Under the pieces are notes generated by a model that had not been told where the DNA came from, searched no databases, and saw only the letters and a program-made list of their open reading frames with translations. This document shows positions 51,870 to 61,722 of a DNA stretch of 64,000 nucleotides, piece by piece. A program made the position numbers and the translations under genes. Source of the stretch: Pseudomonadota bacterium (lineage in GTDB: Bacteria > Pseudomonadota > Gammaproteobacteria > Burkholderiales > Rhodocyclaceae); NCBI GenBank assembly GCA_018240785.1, contig JAFEFC010000012.1, positions 1 through 64,000 of the forward strand. Reading direction: 5' to 3'. Each line of letters opens with the position of its first letter. Position 1 is the first letter of the stretch.

Positions 51870-52814
51870 TCACTTCCCTCCCGACCCATAGCCTTCCTCG
51901 CCCGGCCCCGGCTCGCCGGCGTCGCGCCCGGCCAGCAGGACTTGCGGCTGGGTCTCGATTTCCTCCAGCACGCGCCCGAGGCGCCGCGAGGTCGACGTCA
52001 GTTCGCGCAGCAGCGCGTCGACCTGCGGCAGCGTACCCTCGACCAGCCCCTCTCCGGCCACCCCAGCGACCTTGTCCACCCGTTGCGCGAGTTGGTCGAT
52101 GCGGGCGACGAGAGTGCGGATCTCGCCCGCCGCCGGCGCCGCTTCGCGAGTGGCCGCCTCGAGATTGGCAAGCGTGGACGAGAGCTTCTGCATGTTCTGC
52201 GGACTCAGCGCGCTGCGCAGCGCGCCGACAGTCGCCGGCAACTGCGCGAAGCTCTGATCCATGCTCGACGCGGCCGACTCCAGATGCGCCAGCGTGCGGC
52301 CCAACCGTGCCACGCTCTGGTCATCGAAAAGCGCAGCCAGCCGATCCGCCACAATCCGCACACGCTCGGCCGTCTGCAGCGCGCGGTCGCTGATCTGCTC
52401 GATCAGGCCGGGTTCGAGGGCGATGCGCGGCGGTCCCGAGCCGTCATCCGTGAGCGGCGTGGGATCGGTGCCACGATCGTCGAGCTGGATGAAGGCCAGC
52501 CCCGTCACCCCCTGGGTGCCCAGGGTTGCGCGCGTGCCGCGCGTGACCGGCAGGTTCCCGCGCAAACGGATACGCACCAGGAGGTTGCGCGCATCCGCCG
52601 GATCGACGCCGATGTCGGTCACATTGCCCGCTGCCATGCCCCGGTAGCGCACCCGCGCCTGCAGGTTGAGACCATTGACCGTGCCCTTCGACACCAGGAT
52701 GTATTCGCGCATTGGCTCGCGGTTCTGCGAGAACCACCACAGCGCGACCATCAGGCCCGCCCCGAGGAAGAGCGCAAACAGCCCGGCAGCCAGTGCGTGA
52801 GCCCGGTTTTCCAT
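51870..52814 (-). CDS. MlaD/MCE-family lipid-transport protein
   Basis: 314 residues. One N-terminal membrane helix (AHALAAGLFALFLGAGLMVALWW split over residues 5-27), then an MCE domain at about 40-120 (YILVSKGTVNGLNLQARVRY, GTQGVTGLAFIQLDD), then a long helical region with repeated LxxLxxA segments. MCE proteins form hexameric rings that carry lipids across the periplasm. Start ATG 52814; one base after the ATPase stop. Confidence 0.88.
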   Translation of the reverse strand: MENRAHALAAGLFALFLGAGLMVALWWFSQNREPMREYILVSKGTVNGLNLQARVRYRGMAAGNVTDIGVDPADARNLLVRIRLRGNLPVTRGTRATLGTQGVTGLAFIQLDDRGTDPTPLTDDGSGPPRIALEPGLIEQISDRALQTAERVRIVADRLAALFDDQSVARLGRTLAHLESAASSMDQSFAQLPATVGALRSALSPQNMQKLSSTLANLEAATREAAPAAGEIRTLVARIDQLAQRVDKVAGVAGEGLVEGTLPQVDALLRELTSTSRRLGRVLEEIETQPQVLLAGRDAGEPGPGEEGYGSGGK

Positions 52815-52815
52815 G

Positions 52816-53595
52816 TCAGTAATTCCCTCCGTGGCGAGCCAGCGCATTGCGCCCATGCTCGCCCAGGAAAAAGCGCTGGATGAAAGGATGATCCTGCGCC
52901 AAGGTCTCTTCCAGCGTCCCGAAGCTCACGATGCGCCGCTCGGCCAGCACCGCAATCCGCGTCGCCAGCGCGGCCAGCGTATCGACGTCGTGCGTCACCA
53001 GCACTACGGTCAGTCCCAGCTCGTGATGCAGCGAGCGGATCAGGCGGACGAAGGCAGCGCTGCGATCCGGGTCCAGTCCGGCCGTCGGCTCGTCGAGCAA
53101 CAGCAGCTCAGGCTCCAGCGCCAGCGCGCGCGCCAGCGCCGCGCGCTTGACCATGCCGCCGGACAGTTCGGCCGGCATCAAGGACGCATGCTCGGGCTCC
53201 ATCTCCACCATTGCCAGCTTGAGTGCCACCAGGTCGCGCAACTCCGCGTCGGTCGCCACGCCGAGTTCCTTCAGCGGAAAGGCGATGTTCTCGCCTACGG
53301 TGAGCGCCGAGAACAGCGCGCCCTGCTGGAACAGTACGCCGAAACGGCGCTGGCGTGCGATGCGCTCATGGACGGTGCCGTCGCGCAGTCCTTCGCCGAA
53401 AAGCCTCACCGTGCCACCCGCCGGCCGCGTCAGGCCGATGATGTGGCGCAGCAGGGTCGTCTTGCCGCTGCCCGAACCGCCCACCAGGGCGACGATCTCG
53501 CCCGCCTGGATCTCGAGCGTGAGACCGTCGTGCACCAGGTTCGCACCGAAGCGGGTGACGATGTCGTGCAGCGCCACGACCGGCCCCGCGCTCAT
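52816..53595 (-). CDS. ABC transporter ATP-binding protein, MlaF-like
   Basis: 259 residues. Walker A GGSGSGKTTLLRHIIGL, signature LSGGMVKRAALARALAL, Walker B ELLLLDEPTAGLDPD and the switch histidine VTHDVDTLA are intact. It powers the MlaE-like permease whose stop codon overlaps its start (53592-53595). Confidence 0.92.
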   Translation of the reverse strand: MSAGPVVALHDIVTRFGANLVHDGLTLEIQAGEIVALVGGSGSGKTTLLRHIIGLTRPAGGTVRLFGEGLRDGTVHERIARQRRFGVLFQQGALFSALTVGENIAFPLKELGVATDAELRDLVALKLAMVEMEPEHASLMPAELSGGMVKRAALARALALEPELLLLDEPTAGLDPDRSAAFVRLIRSLHHELGLTVVLVTHDVDTLAALATRIAVLAERRIVSFGTLEETLAQDHPFIQRFFLGEHGRNALARHGGNY

Positions 53596-54716
53596 GTCGG
53601 CACCCCGATGGAACGGGTGGCGATGGCGAACACCGCATCGGCCAGGATCACCATGGTGATCGCCGTCACCACCGACGCCGTCGTGTTCACCGACAAGCTT
53701 TCCGTATTGGGCCGCACGCGCAGACCGAAATGGCAGGCAATCAGCGCGATCAGGAAACCGAAGACCGCGCCCTTGGCAAGGCCGATGTAGAGGTTGGAGA
53801 TCGGCACCACCGCAGGCAGCGTCTGGACGAAGAAACCCAGCGACAGGTCAAGCTCCAGCCGCGCCGACACCCAGCCGCCGAGCAGCGCCACCGCCGACGT
53901 CCACAGCACCAGCAAGGGCATCGCCAGCGTCAGCGCCAGCACCTTGGGCAGCACCAGCCGCAGGCTGCGCGAGATGCCCATCGCCGCCAGCGCGTCGATT
54001 TCCTCGGTCACCCGCATCACGCCCAGTTGCGCCGTCATCGCCGACCCCGAGCGCCCCGCCACCAGGACCGACACCAGCACCGGCCCCAGCTCCCGGATGA
54101 TGCCCAGCCCGAGGATGTTCACGATGAAAATGTCGGCGCCGAAGATCTTCAACTGCAGCGCAGACAGATAGGACAGCACCACCCCGATCAGGAAGCCGAC
54201 CAGCGCCGTCACCGGCATCGCCTTCACCCCGACCTTGTGGATGTTGGCAGACACCTCGCGCAGTGGCCATTCGCGCGGATAGCGCAGCAGATGTGCAAGG
54301 TCGAGAAAGATCTGCCCGAACAGCGCGATGAAGCCCAGCGCATGCGAGCGAAAGCCGAGCAACGCACCGCCAAGCAGGATGATCGCGTCCACGACGCCGA
54401 AACGCGCACCTCCGGGCCGCAGTTGCCCGGAGCTGGCAGCGACGCGCCCGATCACCCTCCGCTGCGCCTCGCCGAGCCCTTCAACGATCGGCCAGCGGCG
54501 CTTCCACGCATGCCACAGCAGCGCGGCGCCGAAACTGTCCAGGCGCTGCACCGCGGTGAAATCCCAGCGCGCCGCCGACGGCACCTGCGCAAGCTGGGCG
54601 CGCAGGTCGGGAAGATCGGTGGACAGCGCGCGCAAGGTCCAGTCGCCCGCAAGAAGCACCTTGCCATCCGCGGCGACCCGGATCGCGGGCTCGGCGCCCG
54701 GCCGGTGCTCAGCCAT
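53592..54716 (-). CDS. MlaE-like permease with N-terminal STAS-like domain
   Basis: 374 residues. About 95 residues of a STAS-like domain (VLLAGDWTLRALSTDLPDLR, DSFGAALLWHAW) come before the MlaE permease proper with five to six helices: GVKAMPVTALVGFLIGVVLS, ELGPVLVSVLVAGRSGSAMTAQLGVM over about 205-230, and EIDALAAMGISRSLRLVLPK. The fused form replaces separate MlaB and MlaE. It lies six bases after ppx, so phosphate metabolism and lipid transport genes share a transcript. Confidence 0.92.
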   Translation of the reverse strand: MAEHRPGAEPAIRVAADGKVLLAGDWTLRALSTDLPDLRAQLAQVPSAARWDFTAVQRLDSFGAALLWHAWKRRWPIVEGLGEAQRRVIGRVAASSGQLRPGGARFGVVDAIILLGGALLGFRSHALGFIALFGQIFLDLAHLLRYPREWPLREVSANIHKVGVKAMPVTALVGFLIGVVLSYLSALQLKIFGADIFIVNILGLGIIRELGPVLVSVLVAGRSGSAMTAQLGVMRVTEEIDALAAMGISRSLRLVLPKVLALTLAMPLLVLWTSAVALLGGWVSARLELDLSLGFFVQTLPAVVPISNLYIGLAKGAVFGFLIALIACHFGLRVRPNTESLSVNTTASVVTAITMVILADAVFAIATRSIGVPT

Positions 54717-54722
54717 GGAAAC

Positions 54723-56219
54723 TCAGGCAGCGCTGCGCGCGGACACCGCGCGCACGTAAAGGCCGCGACCCAGCGAAATCCACTGACGCTGCTCCTCGTC
54801 GAGCGCCGCAGCGGTCAGCGGCAGCTTCTGCAACCAGCCGGCAGTGGTGTTCACCGAGAACCCCCTGCCCTCCCGCGCCAGCGAGATCGGTGGAATGCCA
54901 CGTGCATCGCGCGCGCGGTGCACCACCACCGCCAGGCGCAGGCAGGCGATCAGCAGCCAGTCCGGGCTCAGCGGGTCGATGCCGGCAACGCGCTCGAGCT
55001 TGCCGCGATGCGCCAGCACCAGGCGCGCGAGCCGTCCCTGGTCCATGCGCGAAAAACCGGGCATGTCGGCATTGCCCAGGATATAGGCACTGTGCTTGTG
55101 GTAGCTGGAATGCGCGACCGAGATGCCGATCTCGTGCAGCAGCGCCGCCCAGCGCAGGAAGCGGCGGTCGTCGTTGTCCTTCGCCGCGCTCTCGGGCGCA
55201 ACCTGCACCAGCAGATGACAGGCCGTGTCGGCCACCTGCTCGGCCTGCCGCACATCGACGCCATAACGCCGCATGAAAGCCTGCACCGTCGCATCGCGCA
55301 GATCGTGATGGTGGTAGCGGCCCAGCAGGTCGTACAGCACGCCCAGCCGCAGCGCACCGTCGGAAAACACCATGTGTTCGAGTTCGAGTTCCTTGAACAC
55401 CGCGCTCATGATCGCGAAGCCGCCGAGGAACACCGGCACCCGGTCGCCCTTCAGTCCAGCCAGGTTCACGTTGCTGATGTTTCCCGCCTTCAGCAGGATC
55501 GTCTTCAAGCGCTCGAGTCCATCGCGCGAGATGCCGCGCCGCGACAGGCCGTTCTGCTCGAGCACCTCGGCAATCGCCTTGGCCGATCCGCTGGAACCCA
55601 CCGCTTCTTCCCAGCCGGTTTCGCGATAGGCCTGGCCGATCGTCTGCAGCTCGCGCCGAGCCGCCATTTCGGCCTCCTTGAGCCCGCGCTTGTCGATGCG
55701 ACCGTCGGGAAAGTAGCGCAGGCTGTAGCCGACGCACCCCATGTACAGCGATTCGAGCTGCAGCGGCTCGAAGCTCTTGCCGATGATGAACTCGGTCGAA
55801 CCGCCGCCGACGTCCACCACCAGTTGCTGACGGTGCGGATCCGGCAAGGTGTGCGCCACGCCGACGTAGATCAGGCGCGCCTCCTCCCGTCCGGCGATCA
55901 CCTCGATCGGGAACCCGAGCGCCGCCTCAGCCCGGATGAGGAATTCGGCCGCGTTCTTGGCCACGCGCAAGGTGTTGGTGGCCACCGCACGCACCCCGTC
56001 GGGCTTGAAGTCGTGCAGGCGCTCATGAAACCGCTGCAGCGCGGCCACGCCACGCTGCTGGGCGGGCATGTCCAGCCATTTTTCCGGCGACAGACCCGCC
56101 GCCAGGCGCACCGGCTCCTTCAGGCCATCGAGCGGATAGATCTGGTCATTGACGATGCGACCGACCTGGAGCCGGAAGCTGTTGGAACCCAGATCGATGG
56201 CGGCAATCAGATCTCGCAT
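54723..56219 (-). CDS. ppx: Exopolyphosphatase, Ppx/GppA family
   Basis: 498 residues. The ASKHA-fold motifs AAIDLGSNSFRLQVG, AVATNTLRVAKNAAEFL, EVIAGREEARLIYVGVAHTL, VVDVGGGSTEFIIG and FLGGFAIMS are present, followed by an HD-like C-terminal domain with HEIGISVAHSSYHKHSAYIL. It removes terminal phosphates from polyphosphate. Divergent from ppk1, a classic arrangement. The start is ATG 56219 (MRDLIAAID). Confidence 0.95.
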   Translation of the reverse strand: MRDLIAAIDLGSNSFRLQVGRIVNDQIYPLDGLKEPVRLAAGLSPEKWLDMPAQQRGVAALQRFHERLHDFKPDGVRAVATNTLRVAKNAAEFLIRAEAALGFPIEVIAGREEARLIYVGVAHTLPDPHRQQLVVDVGGGSTEFIIGKSFEPLQLESLYMGCVGYSLRYFPDGRIDKRGLKEAEMAARRELQTIGQAYRETGWEEAVGSSGSAKAIAEVLEQNGLSRRGISRDGLERLKTILLKAGNISNVNLAGLKGDRVPVFLGGFAIMSAVFKELELEHMVFSDGALRLGVLYDLLGRYHHHDLRDATVQAFMRRYGVDVRQAEQVADTACHLLVQVAPESAAKDNDDRRFLRWAALLHEIGISVAHSSYHKHSAYILGNADMPGFSRMDQGRLARLVLAHRGKLERVAGIDPLSPDWLLIACLRLAVVVHRARDARGIPPISLAREGRGFSVNTTAGWLQKLPLTAAALDEEQRQWISLGRGLYVRAVSARSAA

Positions 56220-56341
56220 GATGTTGGAGAGGTGCAAGGCGCAGAGCGCTGAAGCCTTGAATTCTACCACCCCGCCCTACCCCGCCGCCCGCGCGGCGAT
56301 GGTTTTCGCGCCGCTGAACACCGCCGTGCGCCTCTGCCCGC

Positions 56342-56375
56342 CTGTCATCAAACCGCAAGGAAAATGTCACATAAT
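56342..56375 (+). promoter_or_regulatory. Probable Pho box and -10 of ppk1
   Basis: CTGTCAT (56342-56348), CCGCAAG (56353-56359) and ATGTCAC (56364-56370) repeat with an exact 11-base period, as in PhoB sites, and a -10-like CATAAT (56370-56375) starts ten bases after the second unit, the spacing of PhoB-activated promoters. The middle unit is weak. It predicts induction of ppk1 by phosphate starvation. Confidence 0.5.
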
Positions 56376-56405
56376 CACTCGAAGCAGTCATCCCACGGAA
56401 CCAGC

Positions 56406-58487
56406 ATGCGCCTGCCAAGCGAGATCATCAAATACCCCGCCGAGCATTTCATCAATCGCGAGCTGTCGCTGCTGCAGTTCCAGCGCCGGGTGCTCGCGCA
56501 GGCAGCCGACCCCTCGGTGCCGCTGCTCGAAAGGTTGCGTTTCATCTGCATCGTCTCCAGCAACCTCGACGAGTTCTTCGAGATCCGCGTTTCCGGCATC
56601 AAGGAGCAGATCCGCCTCGGCGACCGCAAGGGTGGCATCGACGGCATCGCCCCCACCGAGTTGCTCCGCCAACTGAGCGACGAGGTGCACAAGCTCATCT
56701 CCGAGCAGTACGCGCTGCTCAACGAAGACATCCTCCCCGCACTCGAGAAGGAAGGCGTCTCCTTCCTGCGCCGCAACCTGTGGACCGATGCCCAGCGCGC
56801 CTGGATCCGCGAGTACTTCCTGCGCGAAGTCATGCCGGTGCTGACGCCCATCGGGCTCGATCCGGCGCACCCTTTCCCGCGCGTGCTGAACAAGAGCCTC
56901 AACTTCGCGGTGGAACTCGACGGCCTGGATGCCTTCGGCCGCGACTCGGGGGCCGCCATCGTGCAGGCGCCGCGCGCACTGCCGCGGGTGATCCGCCTGC
57001 CGCGCGAAATCTGCGAGCAGGAATACAGCTTCGTGTTCCTGTCGTCGGTGCTGCACGCCCACGTCGGCGAACTGTTCTCGGGCATGCAGGTGCTCGGTTG
57101 CTACCAGTTCCGCGTCACGCGCAATTCGGACCTGTTCGTGGATGAGGAGGAGGTCAAGGACCTGCGCACCACGCTCAAGGGCGAACTCCAGCAGCGCCAC
57201 TACGGCGACGCCGTGCGCCTGGAAATGGCCGACAACTGCTCCGAGGAGATGGCCGCTTTCCTCGTCGAGCATTTCCACCTCGGCCGCCAGGACCTCTATC
57301 GCACGCCCGGCATCGTCAACCTGGTGCGTCTGATGCAGGTGCCCGATTGGGTTGACCGGCCCGACCTCAAGTACCAGCCCTTCACCCCAGGCATGCCCAA
57401 AGGCCTGGACAAGCGGCAGGACATCTTCGACGTCGTCTGCAAGCAGGACATCCTGCTGCACCACCCCTTCCAGAGCTTCGCCCCGGTCATCGACCTGCTG
57501 CGCACCGCGGCCGACGATCCTCAGGTGCTGGCGATCAAGATGACCGTGTATCGCACCGGCACCGACTCGGTGCTGATGGAACACCTGGTGCGTGCCGCGC
57601 AGAAGGGCAAGGAAGTCACCGTCGTGCTGGAGCTGATGGCGCGCTTCGACGAGGAAGCCAACATCACCTGGGCAAACCGGCTGGAGGAAGTCGGTGCGCA
57701 CGTCATCTACGGCGTGTTCGGCTACAAGACGCATGCCAAGCTGCTCATGGTAGTGCGGCGCGAAGAAGGCGGCCTGCGCCACTACGTGCATCTGGGCACC
57801 GGCAACTACCATCCGCGCACCACCCGCCTCTACACCGACTTCGGTCTCCTCACCAGCAACCCGGAAATCGGCGAGGACGTCGCCACCGTCTTCAAGCAGC
57901 TCACCGGACTCGGCCAGGCGACCGAGTTGCGCCACCTGTGGCAGGCGCCCTTCACGCTGCAGCCCAAGGTCGTCGCCGCCATCCGGCGCGAGGCCGCCAT
58001 CGCGCGCGAAGGCCGCAAGGCGCGCGTCATCGCCAAGATGAACGCGCTGCTCGAACCCGAGACCATCGAGGCGCTCTACGAGGCTTCGCAGGCCGGGGTC
58101 GAGATCGACCTCATCGTGCGCGGCCCCTGCGCGCTGCGGCCGGGCGTCCCGGGCTTGTCGGAAAACATCCGCGTGCGCTCGGTGATCGGCCGCTTCCTCG
58201 AGCACCACCGCATCTTCTACTTCCGCGCCGACGGCGAGGAACAGGTGTATCTGTCCAGCGCCGACTGGATGGAGCGCAACTTCTTCCGCCGCATCGAGAT
58301 CGCCTTCCCGATCCTCGACACGCGCATCAAGCGTCGAGTGATCCGCGAAGGTCTGCGCCCTTACGTCGCCGACAACGCCCAGGCCTGGGAAATGCAGCCC
58401 AACGGCTGCTACCGCCGCAAGACGGCGCGCGGCGCGACCCGCGCGGCGCAGCTCAAGCTGTTGCACGATCTGGCGGCGAATAGCTGA
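56406..58487 (+). CDS. ppk1: Polyphosphate kinase 1
   Basis: 693 residues, full-length Ppk1. N-terminal FINRELSLLQFQRRVLAQA and SSNLDEFFEIRVSGIKEQI; the phosphorylated histidine is His443 in GYKTHAKLLMVVRREEGG, and a second motif has HLGTGNYHPRTTRLYTDFGL. It makes polyphosphate reversibly from ATP. I start at ATG 56406 (MRLPSEIIKYP, GGA upstream), because the ATG at 56364 lies inside the predicted Pho box/-10 region. Divergent from ppx. Confidence 0.94.
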   Translation: MRLPSEIIKYPAEHFINRELSLLQFQRRVLAQAADPSVPLLERLRFICIVSSNLDEFFEIRVSGIKEQIRLGDRKGGIDGIAPTELLRQLSDEVHKLISEQYALLNEDILPALEKEGVSFLRRNLWTDAQRAWIREYFLREVMPVLTPIGLDPAHPFPRVLNKSLNFAVELDGLDAFGRDSGAAIVQAPRALPRVIRLPREICEQEYSFVFLSSVLHAHVGELFSGMQVLGCYQFRVTRNSDLFVDEEEVKDLRTTLKGELQQRHYGDAVRLEMADNCSEEMAAFLVEHFHLGRQDLYRTPGIVNLVRLMQVPDWVDRPDLKYQPFTPGMPKGLDKRQDIFDVVCKQDILLHHPFQSFAPVIDLLRTAADDPQVLAIKMTVYRTGTDSVLMEHLVRAAQKGKEVTVVLELMARFDEEANITWANRLEEVGAHVIYGVFGYKTHAKLLMVVRREEGGLRHYVHLGTGNYHPRTTRLYTDFGLLTSNPEIGEDVATVFKQLTGLGQATELRHLWQAPFTLQPKVVAAIRREAAIAREGRKARVIAKMNALLEPETIEALYEASQAGVEIDLIVRGPCALRPGVPGLSENIRVRSVIGRFLEHHRIFYFRADGEEQVYLSSADWMERNFFRRIEIAFPILDTRIKRRVIREGLRPYVADNAQAWEMQPNGCYRRKTARGATRAAQLKLLHDLAANS

Positions 58488-58560
58488 CGGCTTGCCGTGC
58501 AGCGAGCCGGGACCGCCCCGCACGGCCGCGGCCCCGGGAGTCCCAAGGTCTGCGGAGGCC

Positions 58561-60762
58561 CTACTTTCGCTGCACGTCCATCACGCCCGACACTTCACGG
58601 ATCAGCGTGATGGCGCGCTGCATCTGCTGCACGCCGCCGACTTCCATGGTGAAGCGCATATAGGCGGTGCCGCGCTTGGTGAGCGTATTGACGGCGATGA
58701 CGTTCAGCCTTTCGCGCGACAGCACTTCGGAGATGTCGCGCAGCAGGCCCTGGCGATCGGTGGCTTCGACGGCGATGTCGACCTGATATACCGCCTGCTT
58801 GTTGTCGAAGGCACGGTCGCCCCATTCGGCCTGGATCACCCGCTCGGGGTGGCGCAGGGCGAGCTGCTGGAAGTCGTGGCAATCCACGCGGTGAATCGAG
58901 ATGCCGCGGCCGCGGGTGACGAAGCCTTCGATGGCGTCGGGTGGCGCCGGCTTGCAGCAGCGCGACAGCGAAGTCATCAGCTTGCCGACACCGACGATCA
59001 GGATCTTGTCGGAGTTGTCGCCCGAGCGGCTGCGGCCGACGACGATCTCCGGTTCGGCCTCGACCTCGGCCGGGGCACTGCCCTCGCGCAGCGCCACCTG
59101 CACCGAGCGCGGCCCGACTTCGCCGCGGCCGGCGGCGAGGAACAGCGCCTCCGCGTTCTTGAAGCCCATGCGCTCGGCCAGACCGTCGATGTTGGCCTGG
59201 GCGTGGCCGTCGCGCTGCATCTCCTTGGTGACGAAGCTGCGTCCGCGGGCGAGCAGTTCCTCTTCGTCCAACTGGGCGAAGTACTGCTTGATCTTGTTGC
59301 GCGCACGCGAGGTGGCGACATAGCCCTGGCGCGCATCGAGCCAGTCGCGCGACGGCCCGCCCTCCTTCACCGTGTTGATCTCGACCGTCTGGCCGTTCTC
59401 GAGGCGGGTGTTGAGCGGCACCAGGTGGCCATCCACCTTCGCACCGCGGCAGCGGTGGCCAAGGTTGGTATGCAGGCGGTAGGCGAAATCCACCGGCGTG
59501 GCGCCGCGCGGCAGGTCGATGACCTTGCCCTGCGGCGTGAGCACGTACAGGGTGTCGTCGAGCGAGGCGCGGCGGTATTGCTCCAGCCAGTGCGCCGAAT
59601 CCGCGACCTCGTCGCGCCAGGACAGCAGGCTGCGCAGCAATGCGATCTTCTCGTCGTAATCGCTGCCCTTGTGCGTGCCCTCCTTGTAGCGCCAGTGCGC
59701 CGCCACGCCCAGCTCGGCATGCTTGTGCATGTCGTGGGTGCGGATCTGCACTTCCAGCGCGCGGCCGTCGCCCGCCAGCACCGCAGTGTGCAGCGACTGG
59801 TAGTTGTTGCCCTTGGGCTTGGTGATGTAGTCGTCGAATTCCTTGCTGATCGGCTGCCAGATCTGGTGCACGATGCCCAGCACCGTGTAGCAGTCCTTCA
59901 CCTCGTCGACCAGCACGCGCAGCGCCCGGATGTCGTAGACCTGCGAGAAATCCAGCCGCTTGGCGCGCATCTTGTTGTAGATGCTGTAGATGTGCTTGGG
60001 CCGGCCGTAGATCTCGGCCTTGATGCCGACCGCCGCCAGCTCGCGGCGCAGCCGTTCGATGGCGTTGTCGATGAACTCCTGACGCTCGACGCGGCGCTCG
60101 TCGAGCATCTTCGCGATGCGCTTGTAGGTGTCGGGCTCGATGAAGCGGAAGGAGAGGTCCTCCAGTTCCCACTTCAGTTGCCACACGCCGAGCCGGTTGG
60201 CGAGGGGCGCGTAGATGTCCAGGCTCTCGCGCGCCACGTCGACACGTGCGTCGTCCTTGACGTCGGTGTAGTAGCGCAGCGTCTGCGTGCGTGAGGCCAG
60301 CCGCACCAGCACGACGCGAATATCCTCGACCATGGCGAGCAGCATCTTGCGCAGCACTTCGGTCTGTGCGCGGATCTCGGGCGCAGTGGCGGTGGCCGTC
60401 ATGCGGGTGACGAGGCGCAGGCCATTGAGGCGGTTGAGACCATCGACAAGATGCGCCACACCCTCGCCAAAGCGGGCCTCGATTGCGTCCAGCACGTCCT
60501 CGCGATAGGCGCATGCGGCAAACAGCAGCGCGGCAATTCGCGTCTCGGCGTCGAGCCTGAGCGACGCCACAATCAGCGCAGAGCCGACGGCATGCGTCCA
60601 TGTGGATTCGCCGGTGCCGAGCGTCCGGTCGGCATAGAGTTCGGCGGCAAAGTCGAGCGCGTCGCGGACCCGAGCAGCTTCCGCCTCGGACAGAGCTTCC
60701 GACAGCAGTTCGACGGGAGGGGCGGTGTCGCCCTGGGAAATTGCGTGAGTGACTGAAACCAT
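58561..60762 (-). CDS. relA: (p)ppGpp synthetase RelA (monofunctional type)
   Basis: 733 residues. The hydrolase domain is degenerate: where active Rel/SpoT enzymes have an HD pair, this protein has LLFAACAYREDV (about 80-91). The synthetase domain has EIYGRPKHIYSIYNKM, YDIRALRVLVDEVKDCY and GNNYQSLHTAVLA, with the acidic ExDD motif (Glu308, Asp310, Asp311) typical of synthesis-only RelA. TGS (VIDLPRGATPVDFAYRLHT), zinc-finger-like (LSRCCKPAPPDAIEGF) and ACT domains follow. Made on stalled ribosomes in amino-acid starvation. The ATG at 60762 is the more likely start; 60780 is possible. Confidence 0.94.
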   Translation of the reverse strand: MVSVTHAISQGDTAPPVELLSEALSEAEAARVRDALDFAAELYADRTLGTGESTWTHAVGSALIVASLRLDAETRIAALLFAACAYREDVLDAIEARFGEGVAHLVDGLNRLNGLRLVTRMTATATAPEIRAQTEVLRKMLLAMVEDIRVVLVRLASRTQTLRYYTDVKDDARVDVARESLDIYAPLANRLGVWQLKWELEDLSFRFIEPDTYKRIAKMLDERRVERQEFIDNAIERLRRELAAVGIKAEIYGRPKHIYSIYNKMRAKRLDFSQVYDIRALRVLVDEVKDCYTVLGIVHQIWQPISKEFDDYITKPKGNNYQSLHTAVLAGDGRALEVQIRTHDMHKHAELGVAAHWRYKEGTHKGSDYDEKIALLRSLLSWRDEVADSAHWLEQYRRASLDDTLYVLTPQGKVIDLPRGATPVDFAYRLHTNLGHRCRGAKVDGHLVPLNTRLENGQTVEINTVKEGGPSRDWLDARQGYVATSRARNKIKQYFAQLDEEELLARGRSFVTKEMQRDGHAQANIDGLAERMGFKNAEALFLAAGRGEVGPRSVQVALREGSAPAEVEAEPEIVVGRSRSGDNSDKILIVGVGKLMTSLSRCCKPAPPDAIEGFVTRGRGISIHRVDCHDFQQLALRHPERVIQAEWGDRAFDNKQAVYQVDIAVEATDRQGLLRDISEVLSRERLNVIAVNTLTKRGTAYMRFTMEVGGVQQMQRAITLIREVSGVMDVQRK

Positions 60763-60915
60763 GGACGAATTATCCCACATCGCCGGGGTGCCGCAGGCTT
60801 TGACAGCGTGCGATCATCTGTGGGGGAATCCCTGAAACAGATCGCGGTCAGGCCCGCTGCCGCCTGAAACCGGCCGGCGATTCTTCCCGTTGTCCACGAC
60901 CGATCCACTGCCTCG

Positions 60916-61722
60916 ATGTTCGCCAAGCTCCAGCAATGGCTGGGCCTCAAGCGCCCGCCTCCGTCCATTCCCGACGCCTTGTGGCGCCGCGTCGAAGCCG
61001 GCCTGCCCTTCCTCGATTTTCTCGGCGTGGACGAGCGTCTGCGCCTGCGTGAGCTGGCGCGCGGCTTCCTGGCGGAAAAGGAATTCCACGGCGCGCAGGG
61101 CCTGCGGCTCACCGACGAGATGCTGCTCGGCATTGCATTGCAGGCCTGCCTGCCGATCCTGAACAAGGGACTGGATGCCTACCGGAGCTGGGTGGGCGTG
61201 ATCGTGTATCCGGGAGATTTCGTCATTCCGCGCCATGAGATGGACGAGGATGGCGTCGTGCACGAATACGACGACGAGGTGCTGGGCGAGGCCTGGGAAG
61301 GCGGACCGGTCGTGCTGTCGTGGTTTCCCGGGCACCTTGCCCCCGACGGCGTGAATGTGGTGATCCATGAGTTCGCGCACAAGCTCGACATGGAGAACGG
61401 CGGCGCCGACGGCTTTCCACGCCTGCCGGCGGGGATGTCCCGCGAGGCCTGGGCCGCGGCCTTCTCGTCCGCCTACGAGGCATTGTGCGAGGACGTCGAT
61501 GCGGGGCGCGACACCGCGCTCGATCCTTATGCCGCTGAGAGTCCGGGCGAATTCTTCGCCGTCGCCTCCGAGGCCTTTTTCGAGACGCCAGCCAGCCTGT
61601 CGGAAAGCCATCCGGCCGTTTATGCGCAGCTTGCCGCTTTCTACGGCAGCGACCCGGCGACCGGGGAGCGCCGCCTCGACGAGCTGGCCGGCGCTCGCGG
61701 CACCGCGCCGCCAGGGGCTTAG
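60916..61722 (+). CDS. mtfA: Zinc-dependent peptidase MtfA
   Basis: 268 residues. The zinc motif HEFAH (151-155, His151, Glu152, His155) and the downstream ESPGEFFAVASEAFFETP glutamate region are intact; GLRLTDEMLLGIALQACLPIL is typical. MtfA is a cytosolic M90-type peptidase that binds the repressor Mlc in enterobacteria; its target here is unknown. Divergent from relA. Confidence 0.92.
   Translation: MFAKLQQWLGLKRPPPSIPDALWRRVEAGLPFLDFLGVDERLRLRELARGFLAEKEFHGAQGLRLTDEMLLGIALQACLPILNKGLDAYRSWVGVIVYPGDFVIPRHEMDEDGVVHEYDDEVLGEAWEGGPVVLSWFPGHLAPDGVNVVIHEFAHKLDMENGGADGFPRLPAGMSREAWAAAFSSAYEALCEDVDAGRDTALDPYAAESPGEFFAVASEAFFETPASLSESHPAVYAQLAAFYGSDPATGERRLDELAGARGTAPPGA

Noticed and set aside
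58561-60762. Bifunctional SpoT/Rel assignment
   Set aside because: The HD residues needed for ppGpp hydrolysis are absent and the synthetase carries the ExDD motif of RelA.
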